From Phocaeicola_A sp964580305 (lineage in GTDB: Bacteria > Bacteroidota > Bacteroidia > Bacteroidales > Bacteroidaceae), in contig CAZOKL010000032.1 of NCBI GenBank assembly GCA_964580305.1, positions 1 to 22,753 of the forward strand: a stretch of DNA of 22,753 bases, read 5' to 3'. Of the stretch, positions 1 to 10,100 are shown piece by piece. Both the position numbers and the translations under genes were made by a program. Positions within the stretch are counted from its first letter, which is position 1. Each line of letters starts with the position of its first letter. The notes under the pieces are model-generated. The model saw only the letters and a list, made by a program, of their open reading frames with translations. It made no database searches and was not told the DNA's origin.

Positions 1-48
1 ATCATCTTCATGGTGGGTGAGCCGTGGTTGAAGCGGATTTTCAAATGA
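1..48 (+). CDS. C-terminal tail of an unidentified protein (partial)
   Basis: The first frame is open from the window edge to a TGA at 46-48 and reads IIFMVGEPWLKRIFK. The other two plus frames stop earlier, and the composition looks like a normal protein end. It would converge with the polyprenyl synthase gene, with the strong hairpin at 89-136 between them, which is how the other convergent boundaries in this window look. A minus-strand start at base 60 reading out of the window is also possible, but the peptide it gives is less natural. Too little is present to name a family. Confidence 0.35.
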   Translation: MIFMVGEPWLKRIFK

Positions 49-88
49 CGATGACGCATAGTCAAAGGCTTTGATAGCCTGTCTTTAA

Positions 89-136
89 ACGCGAATGACA
101 CGGAGAAATAATTTATATTCTTCGTGTCATTCGCGT
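89..136. terminator. Long hairpin between convergent genes, likely bidirectional terminator
   Basis: A 19-bp stem runs between 89-107 and 118-136, perfect except for one G-T pair (103/122), and closes a 10-base AT loop. It is followed by T-rich sequence on the plus side and preceded by A-rich sequence, so it can work in both directions. It shares the sequence GACACGGAGA and a TTTATATT loop with the hairpin at 21217-21258. Confidence 0.6.
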
Positions 137-267
137 CTTTGTTTAAAAACAGTTCCGATTCGGCACTGCTCCGTTCTTATTCTTCTCCACTCCTTGTATG
201 TCTCAACAAAACCGAAATAATACCTTTCGCAGTCAATCTGAAAAGTCCGGGATGGAAAACCGACGCA

Positions 268-1242
268 TCACTTCGTGCGGTTAACCACGTATGTGGCGTA
301 AGCCTCGAGGGCAGTGCGGATGTCGGCATCTTCCACCGTGTGGGCTATGCGGAGTGCATCCTCATAGTGCTGGCGCATGACTTGCTCGGCATAGGCAATG
401 CCTCCATTATCCTTGGTAAAGGCGATAAGTTCGTCCACTTCGGCCATAGACACATGGCAGCTCTTTACCTTCCGCACGAGTGCGCGAATGTGATCGTTTC
501 CGCAGTTGTTCACAGCGTGGATGGCTGGAAGCGTCAGCTTGCCCTCAAGCATATCATTACCCGTGGGCTTTCCCAACTCAGAACTGTCATAGTAGTCGAA
601 AATGTCGTCCTTGATTTGGAAACAGATGCCCACCAGCTCACCGAAGAGGCGGAAGCGTTTCGTCTGCACGTCATCGGCCCCGACCGACAAGGCACCCAGC
701 TGTGCGCATGTAGCAAAAAGGGCAGCCGTCTTCTTGCGGATAATCTCGTAATAGGTGGTTTCCGAGAGATCAGCGTTGCTGATGTTGGAGAGTTGAAGAA
801 TCTCTCCTTCAGAGAGTTCCTGCCCCAAGCGAGCGACGGTGATGATGATGTCGGGATTGCGTGTGAGAGAGGCGTGATGGAGAGCTGTTGAAAGCAGGTA
901 GTCACCCACAAGGATGGAGATTTTATTGTTATAGGTCGAGTTGACAGAGGGCTGTCCGCGACGTTCGTCGCTCTCGTCTACCACGTCGTCATGGACAAGA
1001 CTGGCTGTGTGAAGCATTTCCATCGTGGCAGCAGCATGATAGGTCTCGTGTGAAAGCTCGCCGAACGATTTGGCCACAAGCATGGTGAGCATCGGTCGCA
1101 TCATCTTCCCATTGCGTCGGAGAATGTAGGTCAATACTTCTTTCAACAAGGGGTTAGTCGTCTCCAACGATTCTTCAAACACTTGACGGAAGGTGCCCAT
1201 CTCCTTCTCTATCGGACGTCTAATAACAGCTGTTTTCTCCAT
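268..1242 (-). CDS. Polyprenyl diphosphate synthase (trans-isoprenyl chain elongation)
   Basis: A 324-aa all-helical isoprenyl synthase. It adds isopentenyl diphosphate units to an allylic primer and in this lineage most likely makes the side chain of menaquinone. Both Mg-binding aspartate motifs are intact: DDVVD at residues 85-89, followed by RRG, and DDIFD at 212-216. The GKMMRP segment near residue 45 fits the conserved GK-x(n)-R diphosphate-binding region. Length is normal for the family. The start at 1242 sits 20-odd bases downstream of a minus-strand TACTTTTG box. The gene is divergent from polA across 95 bp. Product chain length (hexa-, hepta- or octaprenyl) cannot be told by eye, so no symbol is given. 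Confidence 0.93.
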   Translation of the reverse strand: MEKTAVIRRPIEKEMGTFRQVFEESLETTNPLLKEVLTYILRRNGKMMRPMLTMLVAKSFGELSHETYHAAATMEMLHTASLVHDDVVDESDERRGQPSVNSTYNNKISILVGDYLLSTALHHASLTRNPDIIITVARLGQELSEGEILQLSNISNADLSETTYYEIIRKKTAALFATCAQLGALSVGADDVQTKRFRLFGELVGICFQIKDDIFDYYDSSELGKPTGNDMLEGKLTLPAIHAVNNCGNDHIRALVRKVKSCHVSMAEVDELIAFTKDNGGIAYAEQVMRQHYEDALRIAHTVEDADIRTALEAYATYVVNRTK

Positions 1243-1337
1243 AAAAAGCGTAATTATAGAGGCAAAAGTAATAATAAAACAAAGAAAGGGATATGCTTTT
1301 TTCGTACTTTTACCCGAATTTTTATTAAAGAATAAAG
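1243..1337. promoter_or_regulatory. Divergent promoter region of polyprenyl synthase and polA
   Basis: On the minus strand 1263-1270 reads TACTTTTG, a perfect TAnnTTTG Bacteroidetes -7 box, about 20 bases before the synthase start. On the plus strand 1305-1312 reads TACTTTTA, one base off the consensus, 25 bases before polA. I see no good TTTG -33 element at the usual 19-20 base spacing for either, so both assignments rest on the -7 boxes alone. Confidence 0.45.
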
Positions 1338-4106
1338 ATGGACAAACTATTTTTACTCGATGCGTATGCGCTCATCTATCGTGCCTATTACGCTTTTATC
1401 AAAAATCCCCGCATCAATTCCAAAGGTCAGAACACGTCGGCCATCCTGGGTTTTGTCAACACTTTAGAGGACGTGCTTCACCGTCAGTCACCCACCCATA
1501 TCGGTGTGGCTTTCGATCCTGCAGGGCCTACGTTTCGTCACGAAGCCTACACACAATACAAAGCGCAACGTGAGGAGACGCCTGAGGCCATCCGCCAGTC
1601 AGTCCCCATCATCAAAGACATCATCCGCGCCTATCATATCCCCATCCTCGAAGTGCCGGGCTACGAGGCCGACGATGTCATCGGCACACTGGCCATGCAA
1701 GCCGGAACCCGCGGCATTGATACCTACATGATGACCCCCGACAAAGACTACGGGCAACTCGTGAGTGAACATGTGTTCATGTATCGTCCGCGCTATGGCG
1801 ACAAGGAATTTGACACACTGGGCGTGGAGGAGGTGAAAGCAAAGTTCGGCATCGAACATCCTTCACAAGTCATCGACTTGCTGGGCCTCATGGGTGACAG
1901 CTCGGATAACATCCCCGGCTGTCCTGGTGTGGGTGAAAAAACGGCACAGAAGCTCATCGCCGAATTCGGCAGCATCGACAAACTGTTGGCCGGCACCGAC
2001 CGGCTGAAAGGCGCACTGCGCGTGAAGGTGGAAACTAATGCCGAGCAGATACGCTTCTCAAAGTTTCTCGCCACCATCAAAACCGATGTGCCCATTACGC
2101 TCGACATGGACTCCCTTGCCCGCACGCAACCTGACGAAGAGGCCCTCCGCTCCCTATTTGAGGAACTGGAGTTCAAGAACCTCATTGAGCGAATCTTTAA
2201 AAAAGAAAAGCCTACACCAGCCGCTGAGCCAGGCACGCTGTTTGCCATGTTCGACGCCGCTCCGCAGGAGCAGGAGTCCTCTTCCACCCGCCTATTGACT
2301 CTCGACGACCTGCCCTGTCGTTATCATCTTGTGGAGAGTGAAGCTGATTGCGACGCACTCATCCACCGCCTGCTTTCAGCCGATGCCTTTGCCCTGGACA
2401 CCGAGACGACCAATACCGAGCCCATGCTGGCCGAGCTCGTCGGCATGAGCTTCAGCCTTCAGGAGAACGAGGCTTACTACGTCCCCGTTCCACCCGAACG
2501 CGAAGCAGCGCAACGCATCGTCGACCGCTTCAAACCGGTCTATGCCCGTGAGGAGAGCCTGAAGATAGGACAGAACATAAAGTATGACATTCTTGTCTTG
2601 GGACACTATGGCGCAGAGGTACGCGGTCCGATGTTTGACACCATGATAGCCCACTACGTGCTCCAGCCCGAACTACACCACGGCATGGACTATCTGGCTG
2701 AAATCTACCTCAAATACCACACCATCCACATCGAAGAACTCATTGGACCGAAGGGGCGCAAGCAGAAAAACATGCGCGACCTCCCTCCTACCGACGTCTA
2801 TCGCTATGCTTGCGAGGACGCCGATGTCACACTGAAACTGAAACACATATTGGAAAAGGAACTCGACAAGCACGACGCCCGTCGACTGTTTGAGGAAATA
2901 GAGATGCCCCTCGTGCCCGTGCTGGCCTACATGGAGCGTAACGGTGTACGCATCGACCCGGAAGCCCTACACCAAACATCGGAGCATTTCACGGCCCGCA
3001 TGCGCCAGATTGAGCAGGAAGTCTACCTGTTGGCCGGTGAGGAGTTCAACATCGCCTCGCCCAAGCAGGTAGGCGAAGTGCTCTTCGACAAACTCAAAAT
3101 CTCCGACAAAGCCAAGAAGACCAAGAGCAAAGGACAATATGTCACCTCAGAAGAGGTGCTTGAAAGCCTCAAGACGAAGCACCCCATCGTGGAGAAAATA
3201 TTAGACTATCGCGGACTGCGCAAGCTGCTGAGTACCTACATTGACACCCTGCCCAAACTGGTCAATCCCCGCACGGGACGCATCCACACCTCGTTCAACC
3301 AGACGGTGACCGCCACGGGCCGCCTCAGCTCAAGCAATCCGAACCTACAGAACATCCCCGTGCGCAACGAGGACGGCAAGGAAATACGCAAGGCATTCAT
3401 CCCCGACGACGGCTGCGAGTTTTTCTCGGCTGATTATTCGCAAATTGAGCTGCGCATCATGGCCCACCTGAGCCAAGACCCGCACATGATAGAGGCCTTC
3501 CGCAATGGGCATGACATCCACGCTGCAACGGCAGCCAAAATCTACAAGAAGTCCATCGATGAGGTGACCCGTGCCGAGCGCACGAAGGCCAAGACAGCCA
3601 ACTTCGGCATCATCTACGGCATATCGGCTTTCGGACTGGCCGAGCGCATGGATGTGGACCGGCGCGAAGCGAAGGAACTCATTGACGAATATTTCCGCAC
3701 CTATCCGCACGTGAAGGCCTACATGGAACGCAGCATCGAGGAGGCACGCCAAAGGGGCTACGTGGAAACCATCTCAAAGCGCAAGCGCTATCTGCCCGAC
3801 ATTCTCTCACACAACTCCGTGGTGCGCGGATATGCCGAACGAAATGCCATCAATGCGCCCATCCAGGGAAGTGCGGCCGACATCATCAAGGTGGCGATGG
3901 TGCGCATCTACCATCGCTTCATGCAGGAGGGCATCCGCTCGAAGATGATTCTTCAGGTGCACGACGAACTCAACTTCAGCGTCCTGCCCGAAGAGAAAGA
4001 ACGCGTGCAGCAGATAGTCATCGAGGAGATGCAAGGTGCCTATCCCCTGCGTGTCCCCCTTGAGGCCGACTGCGGTTGGGGTGCCAACTGGCTGGAGGCG
4101 CACTAA
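1338..4106 (+). CDS. polA: DNA polymerase I
   Basis: A 922-aa family A polymerase with all three domains. Residues 1 to about 290 are the 5'-3' exonuclease/flap nuclease, with conserved aspartates in EADDVIG and GDSSDNIPG. Residues from about 330 to 510 are the 3'-5' exonuclease, and the DxE pair (D354, E356, in LDTET) is present, so proofreading should be active. The C-terminal polymerase domain has motif A (ADYSQIELR, catalytic D699), motif B (R748-x3-K752-x3-F756-x3-Y760) and motif C (VHDE, D876-E877). It acts in Okazaki fragment processing and repair synthesis. It is divergent from the polyprenyl synthase and convergent with the phosphatase. Its plus strand is C-rich, unusual for a coding strand (see the strand-asymmetry finding). 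Confidence 0.98.
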   Translation: MDKLFLLDAYALIYRAYYAFIKNPRINSKGQNTSAILGFVNTLEDVLHRQSPTHIGVAFDPAGPTFRHEAYTQYKAQREETPEAIRQSVPIIKDIIRAYHIPILEVPGYEADDVIGTLAMQAGTRGIDTYMMTPDKDYGQLVSEHVFMYRPRYGDKEFDTLGVEEVKAKFGIEHPSQVIDLLGLMGDSSDNIPGCPGVGEKTAQKLIAEFGSIDKLLAGTDRLKGALRVKVETNAEQIRFSKFLATIKTDVPITLDMDSLARTQPDEEALRSLFEELEFKNLIERIFKKEKPTPAAEPGTLFAMFDAAPQEQESSSTRLLTLDDLPCRYHLVESEADCDALIHRLLSADAFALDTETTNTEPMLAELVGMSFSLQENEAYYVPVPPEREAAQRIVDRFKPVYAREESLKIGQNIKYDILVLGHYGAEVRGPMFDTMIAHYVLQPELHHGMDYLAEIYLKYHTIHIEELIGPKGRKQKNMRDLPPTDVYRYACEDADVTLKLKHILEKELDKHDARRLFEEIEMPLVPVLAYMERNGVRIDPEALHQTSEHFTARMRQIEQEVYLLAGEEFNIASPKQVGEVLFDKLKISDKAKKTKSKGQYVTSEEVLESLKTKHPIVEKILDYRGLRKLLSTYIDTLPKLVNPRTGRIHTSFNQTVTATGRLSSSNPNLQNIPVRNEDGKEIRKAFIPDDGCEFFSADYSQIELRIMAHLSQDPHMIEAFRNGHDIHAATAAKIYKKSIDEVTRAERTKAKTANFGIIYGISAFGLAERMDVDRREAKELIDEYFRTYPHVKAYMERSIEEARQRGYVETISKRKRYLPDILSHNSVVRGYAERNAINAPIQGSAADIIKVAMVRIYHRFMQEGIRSKMILQVHDELNFSVLPEEKERVQQIVIEEMQGAYPLRVPLEADCGWGANWLEAH

Positions 4107-4182
4107 GCACCCCAGTCCTCTCCCCCCGGACATCTCACGGCAGGGAGTGAATATAGGTTTTTACTCATATTTATATACGCCG

Positions 4183-4227
4183 ATGGCGCAGACAACGCGG
4201 ATTATTAATCTGCGTCATCTGCGCCAT
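4183..4227. terminator. Two-part hairpin between polA and phosphatase, bidirectional terminator
   Basis: The outer stem ATGGCGCAGA (4183-4192) pairs perfectly with TCTGCGCCAT (4218-4227). After a CA/CA internal loop, ACGCGGATT (4195-4203) pairs with AATCTGCGT (4207-4215) with one G-T wobble, leaving a 3-base loop. TTTTTAT follows on the plus side. The hairpin is 77 bp after polA and 23 bp beyond the phosphatase stop. Confidence 0.65.
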
Positions 4228-4249
4228 TTTTATCTATAACATTAAAAGG

Positions 4250-5383
4250 TTATTCAAACAACTTTCTCATAATGCCATTGTCGCCAACCACGTAAATGCA
4301 GTCTTTCTCAATCAAGATGCCGCGTCCTCTGCCGGCGGCACGATTTTCTGCATTATCCACATTGACGCCAATCACACGCCCGTCATAGAAAGTCGAGACA
4401 TCTTCGAAGATTGTATGTCCCACAATGATGCGTTCGGCTTCATAGCGTTTCAGGATGAGATTCAGAGTGTCTGCATCGAGAGGATCATATTTTTCAGCAT
4501 CTTTCACCATTCCCCGATACCAGATAGGGCCTTTGTTTCCGAAGAGGAAATATACCAACGGCGACACTTCTTTTCGCTCCGCTTTTTTCTTATATAATCC
4601 CAGACTCATGTTCTCGTTGACCGTGGGAATGTCCAAATCGTGGTCCAAGAATTCCTTGCTCAACCCAGCATGAACGAAAAGGAACGGCCCGGTCAGGTGC
4701 ATGGTATTGCGCGTACAGAACCAACGTCCCAACTCCGATGTCGGGCCCAATAAGGCCGGATAGGGCATTCCTAACCTTTCAGCAAGTTTCTTATATTTTG
4801 GTTTAGTGTAGCGCAAGTCGTCCATCAGAACCATCGGTTCATGATTTCCAAGCATAAAGTCCACTCTGCCACCAGCTTGTCTGGCCTCCTCCTCCAACTT
4901 GTAGAGAAGCCAATAAATCTGTATGGCATCATTGCCACGGTCTGCCACATCGCCGATAACCATCAGCTGATTGGCACCAAAACTCCAATGATAGTCTGCG
5001 TCAATGACGCCATTGGCTTGAAGCAGACTGATGACACAGTCAAGATTTCCATGAGGGTCGGACATGACAAATATCTTATCCGGCTGTGTGGTCTGCCAGT
5101 GAGGGCGTTCAATCTCATGGAGTTTCACTTCGAAATGATGCTTTCCGTCATGAGAAATGATATTGAATACCGTATCAGATGGCAACGAGGGAAGGAACTT
5201 GTCTTCGATAACACCATCAGACGTGACGCTGACAATGCGCACCGAATTGTCCGGTTGATAGAGAATGTACGGTCCGTCAGCCGTAAGAATGGAATCAAGC
5301 TGCACTGATTTGTCAGCCGTTTGTGTTGCCCATATCGGGAAGCACAGGGCAAGCAACAGGGAAAGAACACTAAGCTTTTTCAT
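4250..5383 (-). CDS. Exported metallophosphatase of the calcineurin-like PPP type
   Basis: A 377-aa protein with a clear Sec signal peptide (MKKLSVLSLLLALCFPIWA) and no cysteine at the cleavage site, so probably soluble and periplasmic. A roughly 80-residue N-terminal part precedes the metallophosphatase core. Core metal-binding motifs are in order: SDPHGN (108-113), GDVADRG (144-150), GNHE (179-182), then VHAGLS and GHT nearer the C-terminus. This is the layout of PPP/bacterial SLP-like and ApaH-like phosphatases, which hydrolyse phosphomonoesters with two metal ions. The substrate (phosphoprotein, nucleotide or other phosphoester) is not shown by the sequence. It lies 110 bp downstream of susD on the same strand, but a hairpin at 5425-5470 separates them, so co-transcription may be partial or absent. 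Confidence 0.85.
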   Translation of the reverse strand: MKKLSVLSLLLALCFPIWATQTADKSVQLDSILTADGPYILYQPDNSVRIVSVTSDGVIEDKFLPSLPSDTVFNIISHDGKHHFEVKLHEIERPHWQTTQPDKIFVMSDPHGNLDCVISLLQANGVIDADYHWSFGANQLMVIGDVADRGNDAIQIYWLLYKLEEEARQAGGRVDFMLGNHEPMVLMDDLRYTKPKYKKLAERLGMPYPALLGPTSELGRWFCTRNTMHLTGPFLFVHAGLSKEFLDHDLDIPTVNENMSLGLYKKKAERKEVSPLVYFLFGNKGPIWYRGMVKDAEKYDPLDADTLNLILKRYEAERIIVGHTIFEDVSTFYDGRVIGVNVDNAENRAAGRGRGILIEKDCIYVVGDNGIMRKLFE

Positions 5384-5424
5384 ATTATCAAGATTATAAG
5401 ATTTGCTTTGTTTTTATAAATAAA

Positions 5425-5470
5425 GATTGGACAATCCATTCTCTCTACGTCGGGAGACAGATGTCCAATC
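5425..5470 (-). terminator. Hairpin after susD, likely terminator
   Basis: GATTGGACA (5425-5433) and TGTCCAATC (5462-5470) form a perfect 9-bp stem with a 28-base loop. Read on the minus strand it is followed by TTTATTTAT, as in an intrinsic terminator. It begins 24 bases past the susD stop. The large loop makes it weaker than the other hairpins here, so some read-through into the phosphatase gene is plausible. Confidence 0.5.
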
Positions 5471-5493
5471 ATTCATTGTGTCATTAAAGTCTG

Positions 5494-7145
5494 TTAATCC
5501 GTTGCAGCATCATATCCGGGATTTTGCGTTATGTTCGGATTAGCATCAATCTCAGCCTTGGGGACGGCCAATACGCACTTGTAATAGTCCCAGTTGAAAA
5601 TCATCTTCTCTGAGCTGCTCACCAAGTGCTCGGTGCTGCTGATGTCGTCATATAACGGATCCTCCTCGTCGAGTTCGACATCTTCACGATGAACGTAGCC
5701 ACCGTCACGCAGGGCATCAAACATGCGATGCCCTTCACCCACCAGCTCTTTGCGGCGTTCAAGCATGACGCGGTCTAAATCCACCGTCGTTCCCTGAACT
5801 GTTTTCTCGGGATTGGCACGGTTGACAATGGCGTCGAGATACTTCACGGCCTTTTCATTGTTGCCCGTCTTGACGGCAGCCTCGGCAGCATTCAGATAGG
5901 TTTCAGACAGGCGGAGCAACGGGATGTTTGCATCTTCCACGGTTTCGCCTTCCTGGGGCTGATATTTGTAGATGAATTGATGATGGCTGTAATAATGGAA
6001 CAACTCATTGCGCACATCATCCTCGTCATCAGAAACCATNNNNNNNNNNNNNNNNNNNNNNNNNNNNNNNNNNNNNNNNNNNNNNNNNNNNNNNNNNNNN
6101 NNNNNNNNNNNNNNNNNNNNNNNNNNNNNNNNNNNNNNNGGCTGTAATAATGGAACAACTCATTGCGCACATCATCCTCGTCATCAGAAACCATCATGAC
6201 ATAGAAGCTGGAAGTTGCGATGATGTCACGATAGCCATCCTCACTATGCAGATAACCCAGGGATTCCTTTCCGGGGCTGTCGTCTGTCGTGTTGACAATT
6301 TCAAACAAGACTTCTCCCTTTGTTGATTCACTGGCGTCGTTTGACCATGCTGTGGCATATTCGGCATTGGTCCAGAGGGCATATCCCTCAGCTTCAGCTC
6401 CGCTGATGGCTTCCTCGGCTGTGCTCAGTGCCAAAGCGTCGTCACCATGATAGAGGTAAACGCGGCTCAACAGTGTGAGAGCTCCCCAACGGTTGATGTG
6501 TCCTTTGTTATAGGCCTCACCTTCGTCATTGTTCATCAGCTCTGCCGCCTCTTTCAAGTCTGCAATGACCTGGTCATAACATTCGGCCACAGTGTTGCGT
6601 GAAGGTTTGTCATCCTTGTCGATTTCCGTGGTGATAATTGGCACTCCCAGTGAAGCACCGTTGTCTTTCTTGTAGGGATAACCATACAGACGGGTTAAAT
6701 CAAACAAAGCCATAGCCCGCAGTGCCAAGGCCTCTCCCTTGTAAGAATCGCGAAGTTCTTCTTCACCTTCATCATCCAAATCATCAATCGAGTCAAGGAT
6801 ATAGTTGCATAAGGTAATAATCTCGTACGGATATTTCCAATAACTGGAAGGCGACGTATCCTTTGTGTAACTAAACATATAAGCATCTGCCGTACGTTTA
6901 GTTGCGCTGTATGCCTGCATGTCGTCACCGGTGGCATCGCCATAATAGACCAGACGACCCGTGTATGCATAAGCATCCTGCATCGTGTCATAGATGCCAT
7001 TCAGCAACATCTCCACGTCACTGAGTTGTGTTACAGCTCCATCTGTCGGGATGGATGTCGAGGGGTCCAGGTTGAGCCAATCATTGCCACATGAAGAACC
7101 CATCAGCAGCATGGCACCGGCCAATATATATTCTCTGATTTTCAT
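5494..7145 (-). CDS. SusD/RagB-family surface lipoprotein, split only by an assembly gap
   Basis: SusD-like proteins sit on the outer surface as a lid on the SusC channel and bind the substrate. The N-terminus MKIREYILAGAMLLMGSSC is a lipoprotein signal with C19 as the likely lipidated residue; the G-S-S before it is a loose lipobox. WLNLDPS and repeated helical (TPR-like) segments follow, and the C-terminus (NPNITQNPGYD) is typical of the family. The frame breaks at 100 N (6040-6139), but the 55 bases on each side are identical. Removing 6040-6194 joins residue 317 in frame to the following MVSDDEDD, giving 498 aa, a normal SusD length. susD follows susC by 20 bp, so the two are one transcript. 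I therefore regard it as intact, not a pseudogene. Confidence 0.93.
5985..6194. repeat. False 55-bp direct repeat flanking a scaffold gap
   Basis: Bases 5985-6039 and 6140-6194 are identical over all 55 positions and border the run of N directly. The repeat is the overlap between two contig ends and not a biological duplication, because merging the copies restores the susD frame exactly (155 bases removed). Confidence 0.92.
6040..6139. other. Assembly gap, 100 N
   Basis: Exactly 100 unknown bases, the conventional placeholder for a gap of unknown size. The identical flanks imply a true gap of zero or negative length. Confidence 0.99.
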
Positions 7146-7165
7146 GCTTTATCGTTTTTGTTGAG

Positions 7166-10100
7166 TTAGAAATTAATGTTAATACCGAAAGTCATTGTTT
7201 TCAGCGGCGGTGTTCCCCAGATGGCTGTTCCGCTTTCCACTGCTTCCGGATCATAATAATCATACTTAGCCCATGTCCACAAGTTGTTGCCTGATGCATA
7301 GATGCGTAAGTTTTCCACACCAAATTTCTTCGTCCAGTTTTTCGGGAAGGTGAATCCTAACGTCAGGTTCTTCAAGCGAATGAAGTCTGTGCTGTGCACA
7401 CGGCGTGTTGTCGCATAGTCTGACATCGGGTATTCCGGATCTTCGATAAAGAGTTCATACTGTGTGATGTCGCCCGGTTCTTTCCACGAATTCAGATAAT
7501 ATGTCGGGATGTTGGCCTCCAGGTCGTCACCACCGTGTTCAGTCTTCTGTGCCCACGTGTCGTAAGAATAACCTCCAAACTGGTAAGTAAACATGAAGTT
7601 CAAGTCAAACCACTTATAACGAAGCGTGTTAGACAAACCGCCCGTTACCACCGGTTCTGCATGTTTGTAGGGGATGCGTTGTGCAAGGTCAGGATTTTCC
7701 GTGATTTCCTTGATGTAATTTCCATTTTCATCCAGTTCGTTCGTATAGAACTGAGGCGCACCCGTATCCGGATTGATGCCTGCGAACTCAATCAAATAGA
7801 ATGTGCGGTAAGAATATCCCACCTTGCGAATCTGCGAACCACTGATGATTTCAGTCTGGGTGCCGTCAAGCGTAACAATCTTGTTCTTGTTGTGAGACAA
7901 CGAGAAAGTTGTGCTCCAGCTGAAGTCTTTGGTTTCGAAGTTCTTGGATGTAATCTCCAGTTCCACACCTCTGTTTCTCACTTTACCAATGTTATACAGA
8001 TAGTCTTCATAGCCGGTAGTCATGGAAACGGGATAGTCCATGAGCAGGTTTTTGGTGGTTCGTGTATAATATTCCAGCGTGATGTTCAACCGGTTCCAAA
8101 GTGAGAAGTCCACACCGATGTTGAAATTGTAGTTCGTTTCCCACGACAAATCATCGTTTGCAATTTGCGACAACGTGTAGGCCGGATTGCCCATATAACC
8201 CGATGAGATGCTCAGCAATCCCATGTAGCCGTAATAGTCAGACGGCAGGGTGCCATTCACACCATAAGAAGCACGGAGCTTCAAGTCGGTCAGCCAATTA
8301 GACACGGGTTTCATGAAGTCTTCTTCAATGACGCGCCATGCTCCTGAAACAGACCAGAACGTGCCCCAACGGTTTGAAGGCGCCAGGCGCGAACTGCCGT
8401 CAATACGGACACTTCCTCCCACGAAATACTTGTTCATGTAATCGTAGTTGGCACGGCCCAGGTAAGACACCAGGCGAGTACGCTGGTTCGAGCCGCTGGC
8501 GGAAACCACCGTTGCACCGTTGCCCAAGCTGTTCTTGCTGGCACTGGCAAAATTATTGGTTTCGCCGCTGATGTACTCACGATACTGGTCATCAAGCTCA
8601 TAACCAATCAAACCGTCCAAATGGTGCTTTTCGGCGATTGTCGTGTTGTAAGACAGCTGGTTGGCCCACACCAGTTTTGTGCGCTCATACATGTTCTGAT
8701 ACATGATGCCGTTCTCGTCGTCACCATTAGAAGTGCGGGGGTCATCCCATTCCTTACCTTTGCTGATATTGTAATCATAGCTGATGGTACTTTTGAACTT
8801 CAGGTTCGGAATGAATTCATATTCTCCATAGAAAGTATTGAAGTGACGCGTAATGTATTCCCGGTTGGTGTCATACGTCATCGAGAGCAGTGGGTTACGG
8901 TCAGCGATACGAATCAGCTCACGGTTCCAGGTTCCGTCTTCGTTGTAGACAGGGTCGGAAGGCGACACTGCATTTCGTGAACTATAGAAAGGTGAAGTGT
9001 AGGAAGTTCCTTCACTATACACATCCTGATTCACACGCGAGAACAACGTGTTTGATCCGAACTTCAGCTTGTCGGTGGCCTTATATTCCAGGTTCACACG
9101 TGCACTCAGACGGTTCAGGCCGGAATTGAGCGTGATGCCTTCCTGGTCGAGATAAGAAAGTGACGTGTAGTAAGTGAAACGATCCGTACCGCCGGATATG
9201 GAAGCCTCATAGGTCTGATGCGTGCCTCTTTGGAAAAGAACATCATCCCAGTCAACAAATCCGCACCACGGAATCGGAGCATAATCATCAATCTCCGAAT
9301 CGGCATAAGCAATGGCTTCTTCTTCCGTTTTACCATCGCGCAGCTGACCTGCTTTCAATGCATTGTAAATGTACTCACGGCGTTGCTCTCCATTCATTAT
9401 GGGGCGATAGTCCATTGCATAGTCGGAATATCCCCAGTCAGCCTTCAGTGAAATTGATGGCTTACCCACCTTTCCACGCTTGGTTGTAATGAGCACCACA
9501 CCGTTTGCAGCACGCGAACCATACATGGATGCCGCAGCGGCATCTTTGATGACCGTGATGCTTTCAATGTCGGAAGTGCTGATGGTGGACATGATGTCAA
9601 AACCGGCATCAGTGCCCAGTGAAGACACGTCGCCTGAGATGACGGGAACACCGTCGATGACATAGAGCGGTGAATTGGAGGCATTGAACGAACCCATGCC
9701 TCGGATGTTCAGCGAAACGGCCGAACCCGGCTGTCCTGAACCGCTGCTTATCTGCACACCGGGGGCTGCACCTTGCAACAAATCACCGATGCTGGTTGTG
9801 GGGACATCTTCCAGTTTTGCCGTCCTCACAGTTGCAGCAGAACCGGCATAGGCCGATTTCTTAAAAGTACCATAACCGGTGACCACCACTTCTTCAAGTA
9901 TCTGGGTGTCCGGCTGGAGACGAATGACGAGTTCCCTGCCCGGCACGGCTTCCACCTCTGTGGTGACGTAGCCTATGTAGGAAACCACCAGTGTAACATT
10001 TTCATTCACAGCCAAGCGAAAGCGGCCATCAAGGTTGGTGCTTGCACCCGTATTGCTGCCTTTGACCATGACTGAAACGCCAATCATCGGTTCTCCATAC

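Noticed and set aside
124..891. 255-codon plus-strand reading frame over the polyprenyl synthase
   Set aside because: It lies opposite a gene with intact catalytic motifs, and its product has no recognisable domain.
5494..6039. SusD as two separate genes or a pseudogene
   Set aside because: The identical 55-base flanks of the N run and the exact frame restoration show an assembly artefact.
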